Positions 55,150-63,895 of a stretch of DNA of 64,000 bases are shown piece by piece (the first letter of the stretch is position 1; each line of letters opens with the position of its first letter). Source of the stretch: Maribacter sp. ACAM166 (GTDB lineage Bacteria; Bacteroidota; Bacteroidia; Flavobacteriales; Flavobacteriaceae); contig NZ_VAUW01000019.1 of the NCBI RefSeq assembly GCF_005771495.1, forward strand, positions 16,503 to 80,502, read 5' to 3'. Position numbers and translations under genes: made by a program. The notes beneath the pieces are model-generated. The model was not told the origin of the DNA. It made no database searches and was given only the letters and a program-made list of their open reading frames with translations.

Positions 55150-55223
55150 CGAAGGTATTTGGGAACACGCATTACCACAATGACATTGGTCATAGGCAGT
55201 ACCATGACATCAAATTAAATTTG
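55150..55223. promoter_or_regulatory. Bidirectional Crp/Fnr-type promoter between site-2 protease and PfkB genes (site G)
   Basis: Box ATGACATTGGTCAT at 55180-55193. To the right a perfect -7 element TAAATTTG at 55216-55223 starts 29.5 bp from the centre. To the left, on the minus strand, TACCTTCG at 55157-55150 (7 of 8) has the same spacing. Thus one palindrome can serve both divergent genes. The left transcript would have a leader of under ten bases. Confidence 0.75.
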
Positions 55224-55249
55224 TATTAAACCATGAATAGATTTGTGCG

Positions 55250-56215
55250 ATGAATAAAATAATTACGCTTACGGTAAATCCTGCAATTGATAAAAGTACT
55301 ACCGTTGCCGGTATAAAACCGAGTAGTAAATTACGGTGTACTGATCCAATCTATGAACCTGGTGGCGGAGGAATAAATGTTTCGTGGGTAATAAAAGAAC
55401 TTGGCGGCACATCTATTTGTATGCACATGGCCGGCGGACCAACTGGAACACATCTACAAAACCAACTGGTAGAATTGGGTATACTGCAGCAGGTCATACC
55501 CATTTCCGGATGGGTACGTGAGAATCTTGCGGTAACCGATACTAAAAATAATGAGCAATACCGTTTTGGGATGCCTGGGCCAATAGTCAACGAAAATGAA
55601 TGGAAAAATACGTTAAGGCAATTGGAAAGTGTAGTATCTGAAAATGATTTCTTGGTGGCGAGCGGAAGCCTAAGCCCAGGAATGCCTGTCGACTTTTTTG
55701 CCCAAGTCTCCAAAATTGCCAAAAAAAATAAGGTGAAGTATATTTTAGATACATCAGGAGAGGCATTGCTGCATGGGACAAAGGCGGGAGTCTATTTATT
55801 AAAGCCGAATCTTCGAGAGCTAGCTAAACTTTGTGGTATGGAAACAATTTCATTTATGGAATTGGAAACTGTAGCTAAGGAATTTTTAAACTACAACCCT
55901 TGTGAAGTATTGGTAATTTCTTTGGGTCCCCAAGGTGCAATGCTCGTCACAAAAAATATTGTTGAATATATAACGGCACCTATTGTATTTCAAAAAAGCA
56001 CTATTGGCGCAGGAGACAGTATGGTGGCAGGAATGGTATTTGCCCTGGCAAAAGAAAAATCCTTAAGTAACATGGTCAAATACGGTGTCGCCTGTGGTAC
56101 AGCAGCAACTATGACCGAAGGTACCCAACTTTGTAAAAAGAAAGATGTAGACCAACTGAACAAATGGATTTTGGACAATTCTGAAACATCAAAAAAGCTC
56201 AAAATAAATACATAA
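55250..56215 (+). CDS. PfkB-family sugar kinase, probable 1-/6-phosphofructokinase
   Basis: Ribokinase-fold kinase of 321 residues, nearest to the PfkB (6-phosphofructokinase II)/1-phosphofructokinase/tagatose-6-phosphate kinase group. The start TLTVNPAIDKSTTV, the first signature PGGGGINVSWVIKELGG (about residues 36-52) and the second signature STIGAGDSMVAGMVFALAKE (catalytic Asp in GAGD near 259) are clear. It has no fruA-like neighbour, so glycolytic use under stress is more likely than PTS fructose. It begins a unit with DUF302, HPF and a universal stress protein under site G. Confidence 0.88.
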   Translation: MNKIITLTVNPAIDKSTTVAGIKPSSKLRCTDPIYEPGGGGINVSWVIKELGGTSICMHMAGGPTGTHLQNQLVELGILQQVIPISGWVRENLAVTDTKNNEQYRFGMPGPIVNENEWKNTLRQLESVVSENDFLVASGSLSPGMPVDFFAQVSKIAKKNKVKYILDTSGEALLHGTKAGVYLLKPNLRELAKLCGMETISFMELETVAKEFLNYNPCEVLVISLGPQGAMLVTKNIVEYITAPIVFQKSTIGAGDSMVAGMVFALAKEKSLSNMVKYGVACGTAATMTEGTQLCKKKDVDQLNKWILDNSETSKKLKINT

Positions 56216-56244
56216 CTAGTTAAATACTATTTTAAAATAATTCT

Positions 56245-56637
56245 ATGGATTACTATTTTTCAACGAAACTAAAAAACCTAACCTTCCAAGATGCGGTAGC
56301 AAGAACTATAGCGGCTTTAAAATCTGAAGGGTTTGGAGTTCTGACCGATATTGATATGAAATCGATATTAAAGGATAAATTGGATGTTGACTTTTATAAC
56401 TATAAAATCTTGGGAGCTTGTAATCCAACATTAGCATATAAGGCCCTACAAGAGGAGGATAAAATTGGCACAATGCTACCTTGCAATGTAATTCTTCAAG
56501 AAAAAGAGGAAGGTATTATTGAAATTACCGCTGTAGACCCTGCTGCTTCCATGCAAGCCGTTACTAATGAAAAGTTGATTTTCATTGCCCAGACAGTAGG
56601 TGAAAAACTACTACTAGTAATTCAAAAATTAAACTGA
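56245..56637 (+). CDS. DUF302 domain-containing protein
   Basis: 130 residues with the DUF302 fold: DAVARTIAALKSEGFGVLTD, IDMKSILKDKLDVDFYNYKI, LGACNPTLAYKALQEEDKIG and TMLPCNVILQE. Both the ACNP and LPCN segments are family hallmarks. It has no signal peptide. The gene is 29 bp after the PfkB kinase in the stress operon. The function of DUF302 proteins is unproven; metal or thiol-related stress roles have been suggested. Confidence 0.9.
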   Translation: MDYYFSTKLKNLTFQDAVARTIAALKSEGFGVLTDIDMKSILKDKLDVDFYNYKILGACNPTLAYKALQEEDKIGTMLPCNVILQEKEEGIIEITAVDPAASMQAVTNEKLIFIAQTVGEKLLLVIQKLN

Positions 56638-56706
56638 ACTACTTAAGGTCATTTTAAAAAAATGTCCAAAACATTTAGACTGATATATATTAAAACTTAA
56701 AAAATA

Positions 56707-57006
56707 ATGATAGTACATATTCAATACATACAAATGCCAACTAGTGAATCATTAAGCGCAATAGTTAGCCAGAACCTTGAAAAGGTAGCAAACAAATACC
56801 AATTTGTAATTAGGGCTGATGTAACTTTTAAATTAGGAAACGCCCACGACGGAACAGATAAAATCTGTGAAATAGAACTAAGTGCTCCAGGTCCAAGACT
56901 GTTCGCCAAATCTAACACTGACAATTTTGAAAAGTCAGCTGCCGAGACTGTAAAAGACCTAGAAAGACAGCTTAGAAAGCGAAAGGAAAAATTTGAAAAT
57001 CACTAA
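56707..57006 (+). CDS. hpf: Second ribosome hibernation promoting factor (HPF/RaiA family)
   Basis: A 99-residue paralogue of the HPF at 12677-12979. They share the same fold and end (DKICEIELSAPGPRLFAKSN, ETVKDLERQLRKRKEKFEN against CNIRLSIPGPRIF, ERQLKKRKDKMKN). This copy lies in the Crp/Fnr-type stress operon between DUF302 and the universal stress protein, so it is probably switched on by the signal that activates site G, while the other copy has a different promoter. Confidence 0.87.
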   Translation: MIVHIQYIQMPTSESLSAIVSQNLEKVANKYQFVIRADVTFKLGNAHDGTDKICEIELSAPGPRLFAKSNTDNFEKSAAETVKDLERQLRKRKEKFENH

Positions 57007-57020
57007 TAAAACGATTTCAA

Positions 57021-57833
57021 ATGAATAAAATTCTAGTCCCTGTAGATTTTTCGGAATGTTCTGAAAACGCCCTAAAGATTTCGGCAACGATTGCGAATGC
57101 CCAAATTACGGTATTACGTAAGATAGGCCTTTCCGAGGCAGTTTTCACCAAAGATGAGAACCAAGAATTTATAGAGGCGCAGTATTACATGAAATTAGCC
57201 AAAAAACATTTTGATTCCTTTTTGGACAAGCCCTATCTCAAGGGTCTCAAAATAGAAACTATGGTCCAAAACTATAAAATATTCAGTGAAATCAACGAAA
57301 TCGTTAAAAGTCATGAAATAGACCTCGTAATTATGGGCTCTCACGGCTTAAGCGGCGTCAAGAATCTTTTTGTAGGTTCTAATACTGAAAAGGTAGTCCG
57401 GACATCAGAGTTTCCAGTACTGGTTATAAAAGAAAATATACCCGACTTTACTATTGAAAAAATTGTTATGGCCTGGCATTATAAAGATGAAAAAGTATCT
57501 AGCTATAGAAAGGCAAAAGCCTTTGCAGATATTTTCAAGGCAAAATTATATTTGGTGTATGTAAATCTGCCTACCAATGACTTTCTTAGTACCAATGAAA
57601 TAGAAGAAAGAACTTCTATTTTCATGCAGAATTATGGGGATAATATAGATGTTGGTATTTACGACGACTATAGTGTTGAAGATGGTCTTATTCACTACGC
57701 AGAAAAAATTAATGCCGATGTTATTGCAGTCCCGACCCACGGCCGCAAAGGTTTGTCTCATTTCTTCTTAGGAAGCACTGGTGAAAGTTTGGCTAATAAT
57801 TCAAATCTACCTGTTTTGACCTTTAAAATATAG
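57021..57833 (+). CDS. Universal stress protein with two UspA domains
   Basis: A tandem UspA protein of 270 residues, typical for this phylum. Domain 1 (1-138) begins KILVPVDFSECSENALKIS and has the loop GSHGLSGVKNLFVGSNTEKV. Domain 2 (148-270) has THGRKGLSHFFLGSTGESLA. The G-x2-G-x9-GS motif shows ATP-type nucleotide binding in both. Domain 1 is short before its second strand (a few residues are missing around ITVLRKIGL). It is the last gene of the PfkB stress unit. Confidence 0.93.
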   Translation: MNKILVPVDFSECSENALKISATIANAQITVLRKIGLSEAVFTKDENQEFIEAQYYMKLAKKHFDSFLDKPYLKGLKIETMVQNYKIFSEINEIVKSHEIDLVIMGSHGLSGVKNLFVGSNTEKVVRTSEFPVLVIKENIPDFTIEKIVMAWHYKDEKVSSYRKAKAFADIFKAKLYLVYVNLPTNDFLSTNEIEERTSIFMQNYGDNIDVGIYDDYSVEDGLIHYAEKINADVIAVPTHGRKGLSHFFLGSTGESLANNSNLPVLTFKI

Positions 57834-57995
57834 TAGGTTGACAGTCATAAACCTTATTAAAAAATAAGTATTAAGCGCTCAATCCTTTTATTTATTTACA
57901 CTTTTATTACAAGAAATTAAATGTAGCATGCGGTAAAGAACAGATTCAAAATAAAATACGGCATTTTTTAGAATGCCTCGTTATTTACTGAAATA
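57834..57995. other. Region after the universal stress protein gene
   Basis: About 160 bases leading to the terminator at 57996. A small stem GGCATT/AATGCC lies at about 57962-57977. No coding sequence is seen. Confidence 0.4.
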
Positions 57996-58030
57996 AAAAA
58001 ACCTGCTAATCTTATGATTAACAGGTTTTG
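57996..58030 (+). terminator. Terminator of the PfkB-USP operon
   Basis: The arms AACCTGCTAATC and GATTAACAGGTT (paired with single bulges) around a TTAT loop, with an A run before and T-rich sequence after. It ends the stress operon and could work for both strands. Confidence 0.8.
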
Positions 58031-58535
58031 TCTATAGATAAATACTATAATTTGTCGGAGGCTGAATGGATTAGAGCCTAAAAAACAATATAATGGTTCA
58101 ACGTTATTAAAATATTGTGAGCATGAAGTTTAATATTCTATACATCTATAATCTTGATAAAAACAAAAAATATCAGTAAATCCAACGTCTTATAATACAG
58201 GTATTAACTATAAATCACTTAGAAAAATAAGATAGTTAATTTAGATAATAATCGATGGAGTGGAATGTGTGGCTTGAGGTATTTATAACCATGGGGTGAA
58301 GTATAGATTAAAGTTTCTAGTTTTTAATATTGGGATAGATATTAACCACTATTTCATAGTAATGGACTCTAAATTGAAAGTAAAGTAACAGAGGGTGGGC
58401 ATTACAAACTCTAAAGTGAATATTCATAGCTATATTGAATCCTTTTATTATCTTGAAACACTCAAAGTTATTCCGATGGATATGGTATAACTTAAATTAG
58501 GCTTAGACCGCTAATCAATTTAAATATAATTTTTA
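58031..58535. other. Intergenic region upstream of the esterase gene
   Basis: About 500 AT-rich bases without gene-like frames on either strand. No Crp/Fnr-type box of the ATGAY-N4-RTCAT kind is present, so the esterase is probably outside that regulon. Confidence 0.4.
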
Positions 58536-59408
58536 ATGAAAAAATTCTACTTATTTCTTCTACTGTTTACTATCACTAGTGCCCTTTTTGCTCAAAGTAA
58601 GGTCATGGAAAGCCTGAGTATGAAAAGTGCTCTTTTGAATACCGAGGTCAAATATTCGATATACTTACCAGATGGATATGAATATTCTGAACGTCAATAT
58701 CCAGTGGTTTATCTTTTAAATGGTTACACAGGTGACGAAACAGACTGGATTCAATCAGGTGGAATGCAACGGATAGTTGACCATGAAATTAAACAAGGAA
58801 ATATCCAGGAAATGGTAATCATTATGCCCGATGGAGATGACAGACTTTATATGAATAGAACAGATGGTACCTATCCGTATGAAGATATGTTCATGAAAGA
58901 GTTACTGCCCTATATTGAAAGTCAATACCGTGTTCGTAAAGGAAAACGATATACGGGAATCAGTGGTCTCTCTATGGGAGGAGCAGGCTCCTTAAAGCTG
59001 GCCTTAAAGTATAACAAACATTTTGGAGCCTGTGCTGCGTTTAGTTCTGCGGTATTTACGGAGGAATCGGTTACTGCTTCCAATCAAGAATCTATGAATG
59101 GATATATTTCAAAGGCCATGCCCGATATGGTAGGTTCAAAAGGTAAAAAGAGACTCAATAAGAGCTATGAAGAGTACGACGTACTTCATCTTGTTAAAAC
59201 CAAAGAGGCAGAGCTGTTAAAAACAGTAAAAATATATTTTGATTGTGGGGATGATGATTTTCTAACGCTAGGAAATGCCCAATTACATAAAGAACTTTTA
59301 GAGCGGCAAATACCTCACGAATATAGGGTGCGCAATGGGGCTCATACCTGGCCTTACTGGCGTGAGTCATTGCCTGTGGGATTAAAGTTTATTAGTGATT
59401 CTTTTTGA
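58536..59408 (+). CDS. Exported esterase (putative esterase D / FrsA-type alpha/beta hydrolase)
   Basis: A secreted serine hydrolase of 290 residues. The signal peptide (MKKFYLFLLLFTITSALFAQ) is followed by the family start MKSALLNTEVKYSIYLPDGY. The nucleophile elbow is GLSMGG (Ser near residue 149). The Asp is in FDCGDDDFL and the His in RNGAHTWPYWRESL. The layout matches the putative esterase family (esterase D/tributyrin or feruloyl esterase type). The natural ester is unknown. It stands alone and is convergent with the TonB receptor gene. Confidence 0.88.
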   Translation: MKKFYLFLLLFTITSALFAQSKVMESLSMKSALLNTEVKYSIYLPDGYEYSERQYPVVYLLNGYTGDETDWIQSGGMQRIVDHEIKQGNIQEMVIIMPDGDDRLYMNRTDGTYPYEDMFMKELLPYIESQYRVRKGKRYTGISGLSMGGAGSLKLALKYNKHFGACAAFSSAVFTEESVTASNQESMNGYISKAMPDMVGSKGKKRLNKSYEEYDVLHLVKTKEAELLKTVKIYFDCGDDDFLTLGNAQLHKELLERQIPHEYRVRNGAHTWPYWRESLPVGLKFISDSF

Positions 59409-59853
59409 AAATAGAAATTTTAAGTTTATTAATTCGTTCTGGCTTAGTCTGGGCTATGAAGACTAATTTACTATTGCCCCGACAAATTATTTTATATCGT
59501 TCTAACGTTTTACATTCTAGCATATCACTTTTTGGGTCGAAATTTTAATAAGATTAGTATACTAATTCAATTAATTGAAAATAGGTTTAGTTGAACTTTG
59601 AAAACGGTTTTGTAAGCAAACGTTTTTATTTCGGTTCTATTAGTATGTTCCGATTTTCAGAAGTTAGATTGGTAATAATTTCAATTACTTTTTTTGACCA
59701 TAACATTCTAAAATGACCAGTTCCTCCTATTTCTATAAAGTTTGAAAGTTTAAACTTCAGTTGTAGCAAGAAGAATTTAACATTCGTAAAAAGGGTTTAC
59801 CACATCAGCTTCAAGATAATCGTTGATAGAATCTCGGTCATACACAATAGGTC
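59409..59853. other. Intergenic region with a possible hydrolase fragment
   Basis: On the minus strand around 59635-59755 the frame FIEIGGTGHFRMLWSKKVIE with ITNLTSENRNILIEPK resembles the last 40 residues of an alpha/beta hydrolase (catalytic His in GGTGHF). Nothing of the rest of such a gene is seen, only short eroded frames nearby. It is probably a remnant. The rest of the region shows nothing. Confidence 0.3.
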
Positions 59854-62325
59854 TCAAAATTTGAATTGAAGTGTTGTGTAGAATGTTCTTGGTTCAGAAG
59901 GAATTATACCGGGACCGGGGTAACCTGTTGCTCTGCGGGTGAAATAACTATTATCTAAAAAGTTATTGACACCTGCTTCCAATTTCCACTTTTTATATGT
60001 GTAGGATAGGGAAAAATCCAAGATATCATATGCAGGAATTTCGCCTTCGATACCTCTTTGATTATCATTTACATCTTGAGGTGCATTCGTTGCGTCTGTA
60101 AATTGGTCTGACAAATAGGTGTATTGTAAACTACCTAATAGGTTTTGGTAACCGAAATTCAATCCCGTTTTTAAATTTACTGCGGGGATAAATTCTACTT
60201 GATTTCCTTCTACATTATTCTCTTCGGAAGAAAGATATTCCGATTGGGTAAGTGCTACATTTATGAAAAGGTTCAGTTTCAACTTATCGGAATTCGGAAG
60301 GAAAGTTTCCTTTAAACTCCAATTTCCAAAGCTTTCCAAACCATAGATGAATGCTGTACCTATATTTCCTCTGAAACGTATAATACGTCCAGTTTCTATT
60401 TCTTCACCGCCCGTGTTAGTGCGTGTCTCACTCTTGAGCACTTCTCCTAAACGGTTGTCGTACAACAATCCGAAACCACTTACGTCATAGGCCAAAATAT
60501 CTTTATACCGACCACGAAAACCTAAGTCAGTGGTAAAACCATCCTCATCACTTATGTTTGGGTCTACTTGAAAAGACGGATTCACAACACGAATATCACT
60601 AAAGGTAACGGACCTATAATTCTGTGAAAAATTCCCGTAAAGTTCTAAGCTTGGTGATACTTTATAAGTTGCCCCAACACCTAATAAAACAAAAGTTCGG
60701 TCAAAAGTTCGGTTGTCTTCAGTCTCCTCATTCAGTAAAGGGTTTCCAGCCAAGTCTAAAACTATGTTCTTATAACTTCCTAAGCTTTCCGTTTTGATAT
60801 GCTCCAAACGAAAACCGGGGGTTATGGTCAACCTATCCGTAAGATTAAAAATATTTTCTCCGAAGAAAGCGATGTTCTGGTTGGGAAAATCAAATTGCGA
60901 TTGACGCTCATAATTTGGAAAAGTAGCATCGGCAAAAGTAAAATCGGCATTGGAAGCATTACTTCCGGGGCCTTGTCTTTGGTCATTTTGAGTTGTGTAG
61001 AATTTTGAGCCTAATAATAAAGCTGATTCTTTTCCCCATAACTTATAGCGGGTCAAAATACGTGCTTCGGCCCCCCAATTTTGAAAATTATCGACTAGCA
61101 ATTCACGAGGCTCTTCTGGGTCATCGGCCTGCGAAACGCGGTTGGTTCGGAAACCTAAAGCTTTTCGAGATGCGTCTAATCCAAAGACATTCAAGCTGAA
61201 ATCCGTTTTTAATGAAAATTTATGGTCTAACCGTAGTGCGTACAATTTCCAATCTACATCAAACCAGTTTCTATCGCGGTTACTAAAAGTAGGATTTTCT
61301 AAGAATTGGGCATCCGTCAAACCTCCTGCTTGTTTGGCTAAATAGTTTAGAAAAGTCGTTTCTAAACTGATTTTCGTTTTATCGGAAACTTGATAGCCTA
61401 TATGGGCAAAATAATTTCTGCTGTTAAAGACTGAGTTTCGTCGAAACCCATTTCCCTCCTTATAATTAAAATAAGTATAGTAACTCAATTTACCAGCGGT
61501 ACCACTCAAACTATTGAAACTGGTCTTGAGATTAAAAGAACCCAGCGTTTGCCTAGACGTCCATTCTACCATTTTATTCGGATTCGGTTTTTTGAATTTA
61601 AAATTAACCAAGCCTCCAAATTGGGTTCCATATTGCAAAGAGGCTGCACCCCGTACTACTTGTATTTCTTCCAAAGCTTCGGCTGGTGGCGTGTAATAGC
61701 TTTCAGGATATCCTAAAACATCGGCACTTATATCATAACCGTTTTGGCGTGTGTTGAAATTAGCCGTTCGGTTAGGATCCAAGCCTCTTCCACCAATATT
61801 CAGCTGCAATCCGGCATCGCCGTTATCATAGATATTAAGGCCCACTACTTGACTGTATATTTGCCTTGGGTTGTTGGCTGCTAAATTTCCTGTAATACCT
61901 TCTAATAAGACTACTTCACTTTTCTTTCCTGCGTAAATAGCGGTGCCTTCTACTTTTTTTAATTGTTTTAAAGCAAAGACTTTTTCGCGCTCTTGAGTTA
62001 CTACGACCTCAGAAAGCTGCTCTCCTAAAGGTTCTAAGGTAATATTTAAAGTGCTATTTTGAGTAAGAGAGAAGTTACGTTCCGTTACTTTATATCCATA
62101 ATAAAAAACAATAAGCACATAATTTCCTTCGCGAATATTCTCTAGTTTATACGAACCCTTACTATCTGCATTTGTAAACAATTCCAATTCTTTGAGATAT
62201 ACCTCAGCATCGGGTACAGTATTACCATCAGCATCTGTAATGTTGCCCGATAATTGATATTGAGACATACCAAAGAAGCCTAAGGTTAAAAAAACAAGAA
62301 GTATACTACAATCCTTTAATGTCAT
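59854..62325 (-). CDS. TonB-dependent receptor, FecA-like, with CarboxypepD-type N-terminal domain
   Basis: Outer-membrane gated transporter, probably for ferric chelates. After the signal peptide (residues 1-21, ending GMSQ) a carboxypeptidase-regulatory-like domain (GNITDADGNTVPDAEVYLKE, about 26-105) precedes the plug (EVVLLEGITGNLAANNPRQI, LNIGGRGLDPNRTANFNTRQ, about 130-240). A 22-strand barrel follows, closing with TFYTTLQFKF. The 823 residues fit FecA-like receptors. It overlaps the HTTM gene by 20 bp, and an imelysin gene lies upstream, a set typical of iron uptake in this phylum. No anti-sigma system is nearby. Confidence 0.9.
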   Translation of the reverse strand: MTLKDCSILLVFLTLGFFGMSQYQLSGNITDADGNTVPDAEVYLKELELFTNADSKGSYKLENIREGNYVLIVFYYGYKVTERNFSLTQNSTLNITLEPLGEQLSEVVVTQEREKVFALKQLKKVEGTAIYAGKKSEVVLLEGITGNLAANNPRQIYSQVVGLNIYDNGDAGLQLNIGGRGLDPNRTANFNTRQNGYDISADVLGYPESYYTPPAEALEEIQVVRGAASLQYGTQFGGLVNFKFKKPNPNKMVEWTSRQTLGSFNLKTSFNSLSGTAGKLSYYTYFNYKEGNGFRRNSVFNSRNYFAHIGYQVSDKTKISLETTFLNYLAKQAGGLTDAQFLENPTFSNRDRNWFDVDWKLYALRLDHKFSLKTDFSLNVFGLDASRKALGFRTNRVSQADDPEEPRELLVDNFQNWGAEARILTRYKLWGKESALLLGSKFYTTQNDQRQGPGSNASNADFTFADATFPNYERQSQFDFPNQNIAFFGENIFNLTDRLTITPGFRLEHIKTESLGSYKNIVLDLAGNPLLNEETEDNRTFDRTFVLLGVGATYKVSPSLELYGNFSQNYRSVTFSDIRVVNPSFQVDPNISDEDGFTTDLGFRGRYKDILAYDVSGFGLLYDNRLGEVLKSETRTNTGGEEIETGRIIRFRGNIGTAFIYGLESFGNWSLKETFLPNSDKLKLNLFINVALTQSEYLSSEENNVEGNQVEFIPAVNLKTGLNFGYQNLLGSLQYTYLSDQFTDATNAPQDVNDNQRGIEGEIPAYDILDFSLSYTYKKWKLEAGVNNFLDNSYFTRRATGYPGPGIIPSEPRTFYTTLQFKF

Positions 62326-63673
62326 CTTTGAACGGAATAATCCATTTTTTGTGTTGAAATGATTCTTTTTCTTTTGTTAGGTCTACTTTTGGGTCAACAA
62401 AAGTAGTACTTAATCTTCCATTTAAGCTTACCTGACTATCAACATAAACAGCTATATTTTTGTGCCCATCTTTTTGAAAATGGTCTTTGAGGTAATGCGC
62501 ATATTCCAATATAAAATCAGATTGAAAGGCCATTTGTTTTTCTTGAAAAGGCGTTAAAAAATCAGAATTATCGACATAAAACCATCTTCCAGAGACGCCA
62601 TCTACCACTTTAAATTGTGAATAACCTGATTTCTCGGTCAACATTACCCGCCATGAAAATCGATAGCCTTCCTCGGTCCAAAACAATTCACCAGGGTATA
62701 CTGAATATCGAAACGGAATTGTTAGTTGTAAAACAAAAAACAGGATTACAAGCACATAATTGAATTTTATCACGCTTCCTGTTTTGAAGATTAAGATTTT
62801 TTCATTGTCAAATTTTGCTTTTGTAATGCGAATTACTTTAGCAATAAAAGCAAGTATTTTATGATGTACTCTAGCATCGAAGAAAATCAATGTGGATATA
62901 ATCATGATATATGGGAACATGCCTATGGGAAATAATACGCGCGTCAAAACATGAAAAATAACGACTAATACAAAAGCAAATGTTCGCGTTTTTCGATAGA
63001 GTAGTAAAAACGGAATCGCTAAATCATAGCCAGTTCCAACCCAACTAAAAGCATATTGCACCCATTCTTGACTTAGCAAATCTCCTAAAAGTGGCGTATC
63101 AAATTTAGAAGGCAACCATATCTTCAAAGGCATGGCCTTTACCAACCAATCTGAATTTAATTTGGCTAGTCCGGCATAGAAATAAACAATACCTAGTAGT
63201 AGTTTTATGCAGTTAATCGTCCAAACAGGAACATGTTGAAATGCTTTTTTAGGATTACGAAATGCATCTAAAGAAAAATATGCATTTGCCGGAAGAAATA
63301 TCATTAAGAAACTCAGTGCGCTTACAAAGTAATAATGATTTAAATAGGTAGTTTTATCCATCAGTTCGATATAAGTAAAACTGAGAAAAAAGGTAATAAT
63401 CGCGATTTTATACTTGTAACCAAGCGCTACGAATACAGCAGACAAAGCACAGACTACGAAAATCAAATAAGTATAGTGCCCCAAAGGTTTTATCCATTCA
63501 AAACCGTAATACGAAAAAAAGAATTTAGGTTGTATATACAGCTTATCAATCCATCCGTAGCTCCAGAAACGGACAATACTGATGAGCATCATTAGCCCAA
63601 ACAAAATACGAAAGACCGCCAATGGGGCGGCCTCTGCAAGATTGTTTATATACTTCTGTTTAAATGATGTCAT
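62306..63673 (-). CDS. HTTM (vitamin K-dependent gamma-carboxylase-like) membrane protein
   Basis: A 455-residue protein with the HTTM domain: RILFGLMMLISIVRFWSYGW at the start, WIDKLYIQPKFFFSYYGFEW, and about eight membrane segments to residue 330 (LLLGIVYFYAGLAKLNSDWL is the conserved core). A soluble C-terminal region of about 120 residues follows (SWRVMLTEKSGYSQFKVVDG). It is related to vitamin K carboxylases, but in Bacteroidota it is linked to imelysin and FecA-like receptors. The enzymatic role is unknown. It starts 2 bp after the imelysin stop. Confidence 0.87.
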   Translation of the reverse strand: MTSFKQKYINNLAEAAPLAVFRILFGLMMLISIVRFWSYGWIDKLYIQPKFFFSYYGFEWIKPLGHYTYLIFVVCALSAVFVALGYKYKIAIITFFLSFTYIELMDKTTYLNHYYFVSALSFLMIFLPANAYFSLDAFRNPKKAFQHVPVWTINCIKLLLGIVYFYAGLAKLNSDWLVKAMPLKIWLPSKFDTPLLGDLLSQEWVQYAFSWVGTGYDLAIPFLLLYRKTRTFAFVLVVIFHVLTRVLFPIGMFPYIMIISTLIFFDARVHHKILAFIAKVIRITKAKFDNEKILIFKTGSVIKFNYVLVILFFVLQLTIPFRYSVYPGELFWTEEGYRFSWRVMLTEKSGYSQFKVVDGVSGRWFYVDNSDFLTPFQEKQMAFQSDFILEYAHYLKDHFQKDGHKNIAVYVDSQVSLNGRLSTTFVDPKVDLTKEKESFQHKKWIIPFKDDIKGL

Positions 63674-63675
63674 TG

Positions 63676-63895
63676 TTAGTCTCCATCGGCATCAACAAAA
63701 TCAATACTAATACTCATCGCTGAAACCATATCAACTTTTAATGAGGGGACGATTCTTTGTACCTCATCATAGGCCAAAAGCATATCTGTTGCCGGATTGT
63801 TGTTTTCAATCTCCACTCTAAAACCATCTAGTGTTGTTACCAACTCACGCGCTTTATCCAATTGATTATTAATAACCTGAGTTCGATTAATAATA
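63676..63895 (-). pseudogene. C-terminal fragment of an imelysin-family protein
   Basis: About 70 codons matching the end of Bacteroidota imelysin (insulin-cleaving peptidase-like, iron-regulated) proteins: QLDKARELVTTLDGFRVEIE, ATDMLLAYDEVQRIVPSLKV and DMVSAMSISIDFVDADGD. The frame is open upstream only to a TAA near 63900, beyond which the sequence is unrelated. Thus the first 80 % or so of the gene is absent, apparently replaced by a mobile element. The HTTM and receptor genes downstream would lose their normal promoter. Confidence 0.72.
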
